From: Desulfobacterales bacterium
GTDB lineage: Bacteria; Desulfobacterota; Desulfobacteria; Desulfobacterales; QNYZ01
DNA length: 9,720 bases
Reading direction: 5' to 3'
Assembly (NCBI GenBank): GCA_029938515.1
Contig: JAOZUU010000067.1
Location: 1-9,720 of the forward strand
The notes beneath the pieces were generated by a model, which did not search any database, was not told the DNA's origin, and worked only from the letters and a program-made list of their open reading frames with translations. The position numbers and the translations under genes are program-made. Shown here piece by piece: positions 1-6,476 of this stretch (position 1 is the stretch's first letter; every line of letters begins with the position of its first letter).

Positions 1-1
1 T

Positions 2-334
2 ACGGTGGTGATCACCAGCCTGGCGCCCTTGATGCCTTTTACGGTCAACATCGGCAAAGGGGTCTACCCGGATTTAAAACAATTGCAGGACCTGATCCGA
101 GCCAAAACATCCAAACTGATCGCTTTTAATGCGGCCACGCTGGCCAAAGAAAGCGGCAATGTTCTGGCGGTGAACATGGTACTTTTGGGAGCGCTTGCGC
201 AAACGGAAATACTACCCTTTAGCGCCGATACCATTAAAAAAGCCATGCAAAGAAAAACCAAAAAAGCATTTTTAGACTCAAATCTCAAAGCCTTTGACCT
301 TGGATTCTCAGCCGCGGCGGGAAGCCAAGATTAG
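2..334 (+). CDS. iorB: Indolepyruvate ferredoxin oxidoreductase beta subunit (IorB), C-terminal part
   Basis: The frame is open at the left edge, so this is the last 110 or so codons of a gene starting outside the window. The sequence matches the C-terminal half of the 2-oxoacid:ferredoxin oxidoreductase gamma-domain family: a region reading FNAATLAKESGN, then the conserved VNMVLLGALAQTEILPF segment, then a helix and a LKAFDLGF tail. In IorAB this subunit partners the thiamine-diphosphate and ferredoxin-bearing IorA in the cytoplasm, converting aryl pyruvates from aromatic amino acids to aryl-acetyl-CoA with reduction of ferredoxin. The assignment to IorB rather than another 2-oxoacid oxidoreductase rests mainly on paaK lying 27 bases downstream, a common pairing in anaerobes. 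The TAG stop is at 332-334. A pyruvate or 2-oxoglutarate oxidoreductase gamma subunit is the alternative. Confidence 0.78.
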   Translation, partial: TVVITSLAPLMPFTVNIGKGVYPDLKQLQDLIRAKTSKLIAFNAATLAKESGNVLAVNMVLLGALAQTEILPFSADTIKKAMQRKTKKAFLDSNLKAFDLGFSAAAGSQD

Positions 335-348
335 GGACGGATTTTAAA

Positions 349-355
349 AAGGAGG
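349..355 (+). promoter_or_regulatory. Strong Shine-Dalgarno site of paaK
   Basis: AAGGAGG lies six bases before the ATG at 362 and fixes that start. It sits in the 27-base gap after the iorB stop, which supports co-transcription of the two genes. Confidence 0.85.
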
Positions 356-361
356 AAAGCA

Positions 362-1669
362 ATGCCCTGGAACGATGAATTTGAATGCATGCCGGTGGAG
401 AAACTGGAACAATTTAAACTGGAGAAGCTCAAGGAAACCGTGGCCTGGGTGGCCGAAAAAGTTCCATTTTACCGGAAAAAATTCGAAGAAGCAGGTATCC
501 GTGCCGAGGATATCACCTCTCTCGAAGATGCGGCCAAGCTTCCCTTTACCATAAAAGAGGATCTGCGGGATGAATACCCCTTCGGTCTGTGCGCCGTACC
601 TTTAAAGGACGTGGTGCGGGTCCATGCGTCTTCGGGGACTACCGGGAAGCCGATTACCGGCCCCTACACGGCCGATGACCTGGCACAGTGGACCGAATGC
701 ATGGTGCGCAATTTTTATGCAGCCGGTGCCCGTCCCGAGGACATTGTGCAGAACGCTTACGGCCACGGCCTGTTTACCGGCGGGCTCGGATTCCACCAGG
801 GCGCCACCGGCCTGGGGTGCACGGTCGTCCCCACCAGCGCGGGGCTTACCGAAAGACAAATTACGCTGATGAAAGATTTCGGCGCCACGGTTTTGTGCTG
901 CACACCTTCTTATGCCCTGACCATCGCCGAGCGGGCTGAGGAGCTTGGTACCGACATCCGGAGTTTGCCTTTGAAAATCGGTATTTTTGGGGCCGAACCA
1001 TGGTCCGGCCCCATGCGCCAGGAAATTGAAGACCGAATGGGCATCAAGGCCATGGAAGCCTACGGTTTAACCGAATTAGGCGGACCTGGCGTCGCTTTCG
1101 ACTGTGAAGCCCAGGACGGGCTCCACATCAACGAGGACCATTACCTGGCCGAGATCGTCGATCCCCAGACCCTGGAACCGTTACCTCTGGGAGAAAAGGG
1201 AGAGTTGGTCTTTACCGCGCTCCAACGCCGGGCCATGCCGATTATCCGGTATCGAACCAAGGATATTACCAGCTTGAGGCGAGAGCCTTGCGCCTGTGGG
1301 CGGACCTTTCTCAAGATGAATAAAGTTTTCGGTCGTACCGACGACATGTTGATCATCAGCGGTGTGAACGTGTTTCCGTCGCAGATCGAATCGTTACTGC
1401 TGGAGATCGAAGAGGTCGAACCGCAATACCGCATGTTGATCCGCAAGAAAGGGTACCTCGATCAGTTGAAGATTCAGGTGGAGGGCAAGACGGATGTTTA
1501 CGCCGCTGGTGAGAAAAAACGGTTCGAAGTCGAAGGCAAGATTGCCGCCCACATCCGAGGTAGCATGGGTATCTCGGTTGAAGTTGAACTGGTTGAACCC
1601 AAGTTCATTGCCCGTAGTGAAGGCAAAGCCCTGCGGGTAGTGGACGAGCGCCCCAAACAGTTTCGTTAA
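362..1669 (+). CDS. paaK: Phenylacetate-CoA ligase
   Basis: This 435-aa protein is full length for the PaaK family (about 430-440 aa). It belongs to the adenylate-forming enzymes and makes phenylacetyl-CoA, or a related aryl-acetyl-CoA, from the free acid, ATP and CoA in the cytoplasm. Visible motifs are the P-loop-like ASSGTTGKP (residues 89-97), EAYGLTELGGPG (232-243), the nucleotide-binding RYRTKD (296-301), a CACGRTF segment (310-316), the hinge region GRTDDMLIISGVNVFPSQIE (324-342), and a C-terminal SEGKALRV in which K422 is the expected catalytic lysine. The start has a strong ribosome site. The gene follows iorB closely, so it likely recovers free aryl acetates released during aromatic amino-acid oxidation. 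Substrate range (phenylacetate, indoleacetate, hydroxyphenylacetate) cannot be read from the sequence. Confidence 0.95.
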   Translation: MPWNDEFECMPVEKLEQFKLEKLKETVAWVAEKVPFYRKKFEEAGIRAEDITSLEDAAKLPFTIKEDLRDEYPFGLCAVPLKDVVRVHASSGTTGKPITGPYTADDLAQWTECMVRNFYAAGARPEDIVQNAYGHGLFTGGLGFHQGATGLGCTVVPTSAGLTERQITLMKDFGATVLCCTPSYALTIAERAEELGTDIRSLPLKIGIFGAEPWSGPMRQEIEDRMGIKAMEAYGLTELGGPGVAFDCEAQDGLHINEDHYLAEIVDPQTLEPLPLGEKGELVFTALQRRAMPIIRYRTKDITSLRREPCACGRTFLKMNKVFGRTDDMLIISGVNVFPSQIESLLLEIEEVEPQYRMLIRKKGYLDQLKIQVEGKTDVYAAGEKKRFEVEGKIAAHIRGSMGISVEVELVEPKFIARSEGKALRVVDERPKQFR

Positions 1670-1686
1670 ATCTCAACTCAACTGAC

Positions 1687-1724
1687 AAACCTCCGGCGCT
1701 TCGCTTTTGAAGCGCCGGAGGTTT
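1687..1724 (+). terminator. Long perfect hairpin, terminator of the iorB-paaK operon
   Basis: A 16-bp perfect inverted repeat (1687-1702 and 1709-1724) encloses a 6-base loop GCTTTT. The left arm starts AAACCTCC and the right arm ends GGAGGTTT, so the stem core is GC-rich and flanked by A on one side and T on the other. It begins 17 bases after the paaK stop. The T tract is only three bases, but the symmetry makes it a plausible bidirectional intrinsic terminator. Confidence 0.85.
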
Positions 1725-1763
1725 CTGGTTGATACAAAACGGAAGAGGATAGAGGTAATCGAA

Positions 1764-1801
1764 GAGATTGCCGCGCTCAGTGCCCTTGCTCGCAGTGACG
1801 A
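1764..1801. repeat. Dispersed intergenic repeat of the GAGATTGC...GCAGTGACG type
   Basis: On the minus strand this reads TCGTCACTGCGAG, a variable centre, then GCGGCAATCTC. From general knowledge this closely resembles a very common short intergenic repeat of many bacteria (TCGTCATTGCGAG...GCAATCTC). Its last bases carry the in-frame TGA (1796-1798) before the kinase gene, and it ends six bases before that gene's ATG. Copy number in this genome cannot be seen here. Confidence 0.6.
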
Positions 1802-1807
1802 TTAGCT

Positions 1808-4126
1808 ATGCAGCCACTAACCGAGAAAGACAACAAATCCACAAGTATCGTTTCCACTGCTCAAAAAGAACGATATCGCATCTTTATCGAAGATGTCGCC
1901 GATGGATTCTTTGAGACAGATCTAAAAGGGCATTTTCTCTTTTTCAATAACGCTCTGTGCCATATTTTTGGGTTTACCCGCCACGAGATTCAAAATACCT
2001 CTTTTCGCAGGTTCCTGGACCCGGCTGAGGCCGAACAGGCCTTCCATAATTTCAACTATTTGTTCAAAACCGGTGAGACGGAAAAAGGCCTGGAATGGAA
2101 AATTCGACACAAGGACGGCGATCTGCGCTGGGTGAAGATTCACGCCAACCTTATTTTCGACGCCGATGGCCGGAAAACTGGCTTTCGCGGAATCGCCCGT
2201 GACATGACCGACCGTGTCCTGGCCGAAAAGGCGTTGAAAGAATCCGAGCAATGCACCCTCAAGCTATATGAAGCCAGCCGTCGGGCGGAACAAAGATATA
2301 GGACGTTGCTCGACTTTATCCCAAATCCCATATTCGTCCTCAACCGGCACAACCGGGTGACCTACCTGAATCCGGCCTTTGAGGCGGTGTTTGGTTGGAC
2401 ATTGAAAGAATTGAGGGGTCACCGCCGCATCCCTTTTATTCCAGAGGAGAAAAAGGAAGAGACACGTCAGGGAACGAAGCGGCTCTTCAAAGAAAAAGTC
2501 ATCCGGAGATTTGAGACCCAACGACTGACCAAAGATGGCCGCCTTCTGGATATTCAATTAAACGCCGCTCTTTTTTACGAAAGTGGGGAAGAACCGGCCG
2601 GGCAGGTCGTTATTTTAAGGGATTTTACCCGGCATAAACGGCTCGATCGAATCAACCAGGCCCTCTTTCGAATTTCCAAATCCCTTCACCGGTTCCGGAC
2701 CCTTGATGACCGGCTGGCTTATATCACGAAACAGATTCGGGAATTGCTGGCCGTGGAAGGCGCTTCGGTCATTCTGCTGGATGAGGAAAAAAACGAGTTC
2801 TTTTTTCCGGTCAGTGCTTTCGGTGATGAAAAAACCACCCGGATGTATCGGGAAGTGCGGTTTCCCGCGGATAAGGGCGTTGCCGGAAAAGTGCGCCAAA
2901 CCGGGAAACCGATCATTGTGCCCGACACCAGTAAAAGTGAATTTTTCTTTTCACAGGTCGATGAGCGAACTGGGTTTCACACCCGTAACATGCTCGATGT
3001 CCCCCTGGAAAGCCACGATCGGATCATCGGCGTTTTGTGTGCGGTCAACAAGAAAAACGGGGCCTTTGATCAAACCGACGTAGAGTTGTTGGGAACCATC
3101 GCCGGCATGGTGGCACTGCCCTTGGAAAATGCCCGCATCAACGAGGCCTTAAATCGTTCTTACGAAGATGTAAAAGTCTTAAACAAGGCCAAGGATCGGG
3201 TCATTCATCATCTTTCCCATGAATTGAAAACACCGATTTCGGTCCTGTCCGCATCCCTCGGCCTTATAGCCAAAAAATATAGAGTTCTTCATGACCCCGG
3301 TATGGATCGTATCCTTAACCGGAGCCGACGGAATCTGGAACGTTTACTCGACATGCAGTACGAAATTGAGGACATCTTGAGGGGGGGGAATTTTCGTACC
3401 CATCAAATGCTTACCACTTTGCTCAACACCTGTTCCGACGAACTGGAAATGCTCATTTCGGAAAATCTGGGAGAAGAGGATATTATCAGCCGAATTCGCC
3501 GGCTCATCGACGATGAGTTCGGCCCAAAAGATCCGGTTTTAGATCAAATCCGGCTGGATCATTTCGTAAAAGACCGACTCCAGCGGTTGAAACCTTTATT
3601 CGCCCATCGGAATTGTCGGCTGGAAACCCGCATCCAGCGAACCGGTACGGTGTTGATCCCTTCGGAAGTTCTGGGTAAAATTATCGATGGCCTGGTACGA
3701 AACGCCGTTGAAAACACCCCCGATGGAAGCCTGGTAAAAATAACCGTCCATTCCGACGGCTGCGATCCGGTACTGACCGTAAACGATTTCGGTGTCGGCA
3801 TTACCGGGGAAAATCAGACCATTATTTTTGAAAGCTGTTTTTCCACCACGGATATCATGCAGTACGCTTCCAGGCAGCGCTTTGATTTTAATGCCGGCGG
3901 ACGGGGATTTGATCTGCTGCGGATGAAAATTTTTTCGGAGCGTTATGATTTCAACATTCGATTGAATTCCATCCGGTGCCGGTTCATCCCCAGGGAAACC
4001 GATCAATGCCCGGGAAATATCGATCAATGCCGACACTGCCAGATAACCGATGATTGCCTGACATCGGGAGGCACCACCGTCACGGTTCGGTTCCATCCGG
4101 CCATAAAGGATAAAGAATCTGTTTAG
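1808..4126 (+). CDS. PAS-PAS-GAF sensor histidine kinase with a Cys-rich insertion
   Basis: This 772-aa cytoplasmic kinase has no membrane segment or signal peptide. Domains in order: PAS 1 (about 20-140, ending GFRGIARDMTD), PAS 2 (about 160-280, ending VVILRDFTRHKR), GAF (about 285-440), HisKA with HHLSHELKTP and phospho-acceptor H471, and an HATPase domain (about 590-762). In the last, the N-box is RNAVENTPDGS (N632), the G1 box VNDFGVGIT (658-666) and the G2 box NAGGRGFDLL. The HATPase is unusual: between G2 and the final beta strand it carries C724, C734, C741, C744 and C750, spacing that could hold a metal or Fe-S cluster. A long linker (about 530-590) separates HisKA from HATPase. An in-frame TGA at 1796 leaves ATG 1808 as the earliest start, yet no good Shine-Dalgarno precedes it. 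The signal sensed is unknown. A smaller kinase and a response regulator follow. Confidence 0.93.
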   Translation: MQPLTEKDNKSTSIVSTAQKERYRIFIEDVADGFFETDLKGHFLFFNNALCHIFGFTRHEIQNTSFRRFLDPAEAEQAFHNFNYLFKTGETEKGLEWKIRHKDGDLRWVKIHANLIFDADGRKTGFRGIARDMTDRVLAEKALKESEQCTLKLYEASRRAEQRYRTLLDFIPNPIFVLNRHNRVTYLNPAFEAVFGWTLKELRGHRRIPFIPEEKKEETRQGTKRLFKEKVIRRFETQRLTKDGRLLDIQLNAALFYESGEEPAGQVVILRDFTRHKRLDRINQALFRISKSLHRFRTLDDRLAYITKQIRELLAVEGASVILLDEEKNEFFFPVSAFGDEKTTRMYREVRFPADKGVAGKVRQTGKPIIVPDTSKSEFFFSQVDERTGFHTRNMLDVPLESHDRIIGVLCAVNKKNGAFDQTDVELLGTIAGMVALPLENARINEALNRSYEDVKVLNKAKDRVIHHLSHELKTPISVLSASLGLIAKKYRVLHDPGMDRILNRSRRNLERLLDMQYEIEDILRGGNFRTHQMLTTLLNTCSDELEMLISENLGEEDIISRIRRLIDDEFGPKDPVLDQIRLDHFVKDRLQRLKPLFAHRNCRLETRIQRTGTVLIPSEVLGKIIDGLVRNAVENTPDGSLVKITVHSDGCDPVLTVNDFGVGITGENQTIIFESCFSTTDIMQYASRQRFDFNAGGRGFDLLRMKIFSERYDFNIRLNSIRCRFIPRETDQCPGNIDQCRHCQITDDCLTSGGTTVTVRFHPAIKDKESV

Positions 4127-4139
4127 GAAAATAGTTTAA

Positions 4140-4946
4140 ATGATTGAATCGGAAAACAAAACCAACGGTAACACCAATGAAGAATGTTTTTTCCAGCAGC
4201 TTGACATCGAATTTCTCATTCATGAGATGAAAGATCCCCTGGCCATCATTGAAACCGGTGTTCGAACCCTGCTGGAAAGGCAAAATAAGTACGGGGCCCT
4301 CAACGACCGCCAGATAAAAACCTTAAACCGAATCCTTAGAAATGCACGAAAAGCCCGTGGAATGACATATAATCTATTGGAAATCGGTCGCTCGGAAGCC
4401 GGTGGGTTTGTCCTCTGTGAGTTTCAGCCGGCCGAAGCGACTTACGATGCGCTGGTAGAGGCCCATGAAGCCATGGTCGGCGAAGTTCCGGAATCAAATT
4501 ATCGCTATGAGACTTTTTCAAAAGCCACCGATTTTTTTAACGGCCAGCACATCTTTCTTGATTTTTCATCGGATGCGATTCAGTGTCGGTTATACCAGGA
4601 CCGGATTAAATTTAGCCAGATCGTCGGCAATTTAATAAAAAACGCCCTGCACCACCGGAAAACCCGTTTGGATATCCGCTTGCGGCAGCAATCCGATTCG
4701 ATTATTCTGGAGGTTGCCGACGATGGACCGGGTATTGATCCGGTGCATCACCAAAAATTGTTTCAGCGCTATCAGCAATTGAACCCCGGTTCATCCGTGT
4801 CCCGCAAGGGGCATGGATTGGGACTGGCCGGCGCCCGGATAATCGCCCGCCTAATGGGTGGCGATATCCAGCTGATCAGCCAGCGAAAACAGGGTGCCAT
4901 CTTCCGACTGGTATTACCGATCAAAATGGAGTCCCCACGTGAGTAA
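4140..4946 (+). CDS. Soluble histidine kinase without a sensor domain
   Basis: This 268-aa protein is almost only a kinase core. A HisKA helix pair begins near residue 20 with FLIHEMKDPLA (phospho-acceptor H28). An HATPase domain follows with N-box NLIKNALHH (164-172), G1 box DDGPGI (194-199), LFQRYQQL as F-box and G2 box GHGLGLAGAR (224-233). No PAS, GAF, HAMP or membrane segment is present, and only about 20 residues precede HisKA. It starts 13 bases after the large kinase gene. Its weak ribosome site AGGA (4125-4128) overlaps that gene's stop, which suggests translational coupling. Inference: it receives its input by contact with the upstream kinase (heterodimer) or with another protein. 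Both kinases and the downstream response regulator probably form one signalling unit. Confidence 0.92.
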   Translation: MIESENKTNGNTNEECFFQQLDIEFLIHEMKDPLAIIETGVRTLLERQNKYGALNDRQIKTLNRILRNARKARGMTYNLLEIGRSEAGGFVLCEFQPAEATYDALVEAHEAMVGEVPESNYRYETFSKATDFFNGQHIFLDFSSDAIQCRLYQDRIKFSQIVGNLIKNALHHRKTRLDIRLRQQSDSIILEVADDGPGIDPVHHQKLFQRYQQLNPGSSVSRKGHGLGLAGARIIARLMGGDIQLISQRKQGAIFRLVLPIKMESPRE

Positions 4947-5032
4947 GGACAAGGTTGTAGGGGCAGGCCCCTGCTTGTCGGGCGTAGCCGCCTTGCAAAG
5001 CCTGATACCTGCCCTTCTATGGAGCCCCCACG
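4926..5032. repeat. 93-bp repeat unit flanked by 14-bp near-direct repeats
   Basis: ATGGAGTCCCCACG at 4926-4939 recurs as ATGGAGCCCCCACG at 5019-5032, with 13 of 14 bases identical and an offset of 93. The first copy is in the last codons of the small kinase gene. Between them lies a GC-rich stretch opening with GTAGGGGCAGGCCCCTGC and closing with CCTGCCC. GGGCAGG (4961-4967) and CCTGCCC (5008-5014) are inverted, and AGGGGC-AG-GCCCCT (4959-4972) is a near-palindrome. GTAGGGGCAGGCCCC resembles a dispersed repeat seen in many bacterial genomes, from general knowledge. The arrangement fits insertion of a small non-coding element with target duplication. Confidence 0.6.
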
Positions 5033-5070
5033 CATGTTAGGGACGCGGCAATAATTCAAGGTTCAGATAC

Positions 5071-5077
5071 AAAGGAG
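5071..5077 (+). promoter_or_regulatory. Shine-Dalgarno site of the response regulator gene
   Basis: AAAGGAG lies six bases before ATG 5084 and fixes the start. It follows the inserted repeat, so the regulator keeps its own translation signal although the operon is interrupted by 137 bases. Confidence 0.8.
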
Positions 5078-5083
5078 CAATAA

Positions 5084-5641
5084 ATGGAACCAGCAACATC
5101 AATTTTAGCGGGAAAAAAAATCCTCGTGGTGGATGACGAGAAAGATATACTTGAAACCATCGAGGATATCCTGGATGAGGCAAAAATTGATACGGCCACC
5201 GATTACGATACCGCCTCTTTTAAAATCAGAACCAACCGGTATGATCTGGCCATTCTGGACATCATGGGGGTCAATGGGCTCGACCTGCTGGACGAAGCGG
5301 TGTCAAGAGAAATCCCGACCGTGATGCTCACCGCCCACGCCGTGAATAAAGAAACCCTCATGGCATCCATCCGCAAAGGCGCCATCGCCTATTTACCCAA
5401 AGAAACCCTGAGTGATCTGGATGAACTCCTCGAACGATTGCTTTCGGCCCATGACCGGGGAGAGCCACCCTGGAAATTGGTTTTCGAGGAGTTGGCCGAG
5501 TATTTCGATCAGCGCTTTGGTTCCGACTGGAAAAAATCGGACCGTCATTTTTGGAATGATTTCAGCCGAACCTACGAGGTTGGGAAAGGGATTCAGGAGC
5601 GATTATTGCGCAACCGGAAAATCATCGATAAAGGGGTATGA
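5084..5641 (+). CDS. Response regulator with receiver domain and a short unassigned C-terminal domain
   Basis: The 185-aa protein has a complete receiver domain (about 10-122): acidic pair D17/D18 in ILVVDDEKD, phospho-acceptor D59 in LAILDIMGVNG, T83 in VMLTAHA and K106 in YLPKE. The remaining 60 residues (125-185) begin EPPWKLVFEELAEYFDQRFG and continue with SDWKKSDRHFWNDF. They are rich in aromatic and charged residues, look helical, and show no helix-turn-helix, GGDEF, EAL, HD or ATPase motif. The regulator therefore probably acts by protein contact or as a phosphotransfer intermediate, not by binding DNA. It lies 137 bases after two histidine kinases, its likely phosphodonors. Its TGA stop is inside a hairpin. 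Receiver assignment is sure; the C-terminal function is unknown. Confidence 0.93.
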   Translation: MEPATSILAGKKILVVDDEKDILETIEDILDEAKIDTATDYDTASFKIRTNRYDLAILDIMGVNGLDLLDEAVSREIPTVMLTAHAVNKETLMASIRKGAIAYLPKETLSDLDELLERLLSAHDRGEPPWKLVFEELAEYFDQRFGSDWKKSDRHFWNDFSRTYEVGKGIQERLLRNRKIIDKGV

Positions 5642-5667
5642 TCAGGGAGCTGATCATCCACCCTGAT
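5638..5667 (+). promoter_or_regulatory. Two overlapping, mutually exclusive inverted repeats at the regulator stop codon
   Basis: ATGATCAG (5638-5645) pairs perfectly with CTGATCAT (5650-5657) around loop GGAG. ATCAGGG (5641-5647) pairs perfectly with CCCTGAT (5661-5667). The arms share 5641-5645, so only one can form at a time. No T tract follows, so a simple intrinsic terminator is unlikely. It may be an mRNA 3'-end or processing structure, or chance. Confidence 0.4.
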
Positions 5668-5806
5668 ACAATCAATTAGAGAGGCCTTTTAAAAATGTCA
5701 ATTCTTCAAAGGTTTCTTAGAAAAAAATTCATACTGTTGTGACCTTGACTTTGCTGGAAATTGAAATTAACTTCATATGCATATTTTACGAAAGAGAAAA
5801 TGACCC

Positions 5807-5995
5807 ATGAATAAAACAGATGTTGGCGACATTGCCGATGGATTGAAGTTAATTGAGGATGGGGTGGAGAAAATTCAAAACGTCATGCGCGAACATAAAA
5901 TTAAATCGCTCAGTGAAATTGCTTCTGAATTGATCCCATTTTTCAAGAAAGACGACGACTCTTTAACTGAATCCATCATATCGCGCCTCGAATAA
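5807..5995 (+). CDS. Small helical hypothetical protein, 62 aa
   Basis: I do not recognise this protein. It reads MNKTDVGDIADGLKLIEDGV at the start and continues as an amphipathic, mostly helical chain with an FFKKDDD segment near residue 47 and a hydrophobic-acidic end (ESIISRLE). No signal peptide, membrane segment or cysteine is seen. The preceding bases contain only a weak purine-rich site (AAAGAGAAAA), partly overlapped by another ATG in a different frame at 5800 that stops after four codons. The gene lies 165 bases after the response regulator on the same strand, in more AT-rich DNA. Codon content and amino-acid make-up look natural, but no domain supports it. It could be a small partner of the signalling unit or an unrelated orphan. 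Confidence 0.55.
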   Translation: MNKTDVGDIADGLKLIEDGVEKIQNVMREHKIKSLSEIASELIPFFKKDDDSLTESIISRLE

Positions 5996-6139
5996 GCAGG
6001 GATCCATGATGCCGGCCTCTTAGGTTTTTAAGCCAAGAGGGTTGACGGATATTTCAGTCTCGACGGGGTGGTCCTTATAAATCTGTGTGAATGAATCATC
6101 TTCGCAGTGTGTTTATCGACAGACCACTCCCAGCGGCTT

Positions 6140-6166
6140 TTGAAAACGGCTTAGCAACCGTACAAT
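6140..6166 (+). promoter_or_regulatory. Candidate sigma-70 promoter of the lipoprotein gene
   Basis: TTGAAA (6140-6145) and TACAAT (6161-6166) each match the consensus at five of six positions, but the spacer is 15 bases rather than 17. Transcription would start near 6173, giving a leader of about 58 bases. Confidence 0.35.
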
Positions 6167-6174
6167 AGTCCAGG

Positions 6175-6210
6175 AATTATTCTCTGATCCATAATAAATA
6201 TCGAATAATT
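6175..6210. repeat. AT-rich inverted repeat in the lipoprotein leader
   Basis: AATTATTC (6175-6182) and GAATAATT (6203-6210) are perfect complements separated by 20 bases. The repeat lies between the candidate -10 box and the ribosome site, so it could be an operator or leader hairpin. The AT-rich arms make chance a real alternative. Confidence 0.3.
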
Positions 6211-6218
6211 AAATTAAA

Positions 6219-6225
6219 AAGGAGG
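6219..6225 (+). promoter_or_regulatory. Strong Shine-Dalgarno site of the lipoprotein gene
   Basis: AAGGAGG ends five bases before ATG 6231 and fixes the start. Its strength suggests an abundant product. Confidence 0.85.
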
Positions 6226-6230
6226 ACGGT

Positions 6231-6461
6231 ATGAAAAAATTAAGTGTAATTATTGTTCTATTGGTTGCGGCCGGATTGCTCATGGGATGCGGAACGGCGG
6301 CCCAGAAATCCGAATATTACCAGCATGATTCCATGTATAAGGACTGGGATCATTTAAAATACAGCTGGGGTGGATATAAGCATCAATCCACCGAATCCAT
6401 TAAAGAATCCAGCGATGAAGACTGGTGGGGTCTTCCTGTCGAGGACGGGCAGGTAAGGTAG
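6231..6461 (+). CDS. Small exported lipoprotein, 76 aa
   Basis: The N-terminus is a clear lipoprotein signal: MKKL, a hydrophobic stretch SVIIVLLVAAG, then the lipobox LLMGC with lipidated C20. The mature part is only about 57 residues and is strikingly aromatic and hydrophilic: SEYYQHDSMYKDWDHLKYSW, then GGYKHQST, a charged SDEDWWGLPVE and a short tail. Residue G21 after the lipidated cysteine does not suggest inner-membrane retention, so the outer membrane is likely. No enzyme motif is seen and the function is unknown. The W/Y/D/K-rich pattern with a closing DWWG(L/I)P motif looks like a conserved short family and not random coding. It has its own promoter candidate, a strong ribosome site and an intrinsic terminator, so it is probably a single-gene unit. 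Confidence 0.88.
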   Translation: MKKLSVIIVLLVAAGLLMGCGTAAQKSEYYQHDSMYKDWDHLKYSWGGYKHQSTESIKESSDEDWWGLPVEDGQVR

Positions 6462-6476
6462 ATAAAGTTAAATCGG

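Larger units (their letters stand above)
5996..6230. other. Intergenic region with hairpin and possible promoter
   Basis: No gene is visible. It holds a bulged hairpin at 6016-6040 (CCTCTTAGG against CCAAGAGG, 8-base loop) that could end the upstream small gene but lacks a T tract. It also holds the promoter candidate and the AT-rich inverted repeat listed separately. Confidence 0.5.

Noticed and set aside
3596..4096. Minus-strand 166-aa open frame inside the large kinase gene
   Set aside because: It lies fully opposite the HATPase domain, whose motifs are clear on the plus strand. It is a shadow with no recognisable domain.
5695..5742. 15-codon open frame (MSILQRFLRKKFILL) with AT-rich flanks, possible leader peptide
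   Set aside because: It has only a distant weak ribosome site, no clear attenuator after it and no codon pattern of a known leader.
5745..5773. Possible promoter TTGACT with TAACTT for the 62-aa gene
   Set aside because: The -35 is good but the -10 matches only three of six positions at 17-base spacing, and no better -10 lies at a suitable distance.
6066..6129. Long-range pairing GGGTGGTC with GACCACTC, possible small RNA
   Set aside because: The stem is 8 bp with one G-U pair and a 48-base loop. No promoter or terminator frames it, so chance is sufficient.
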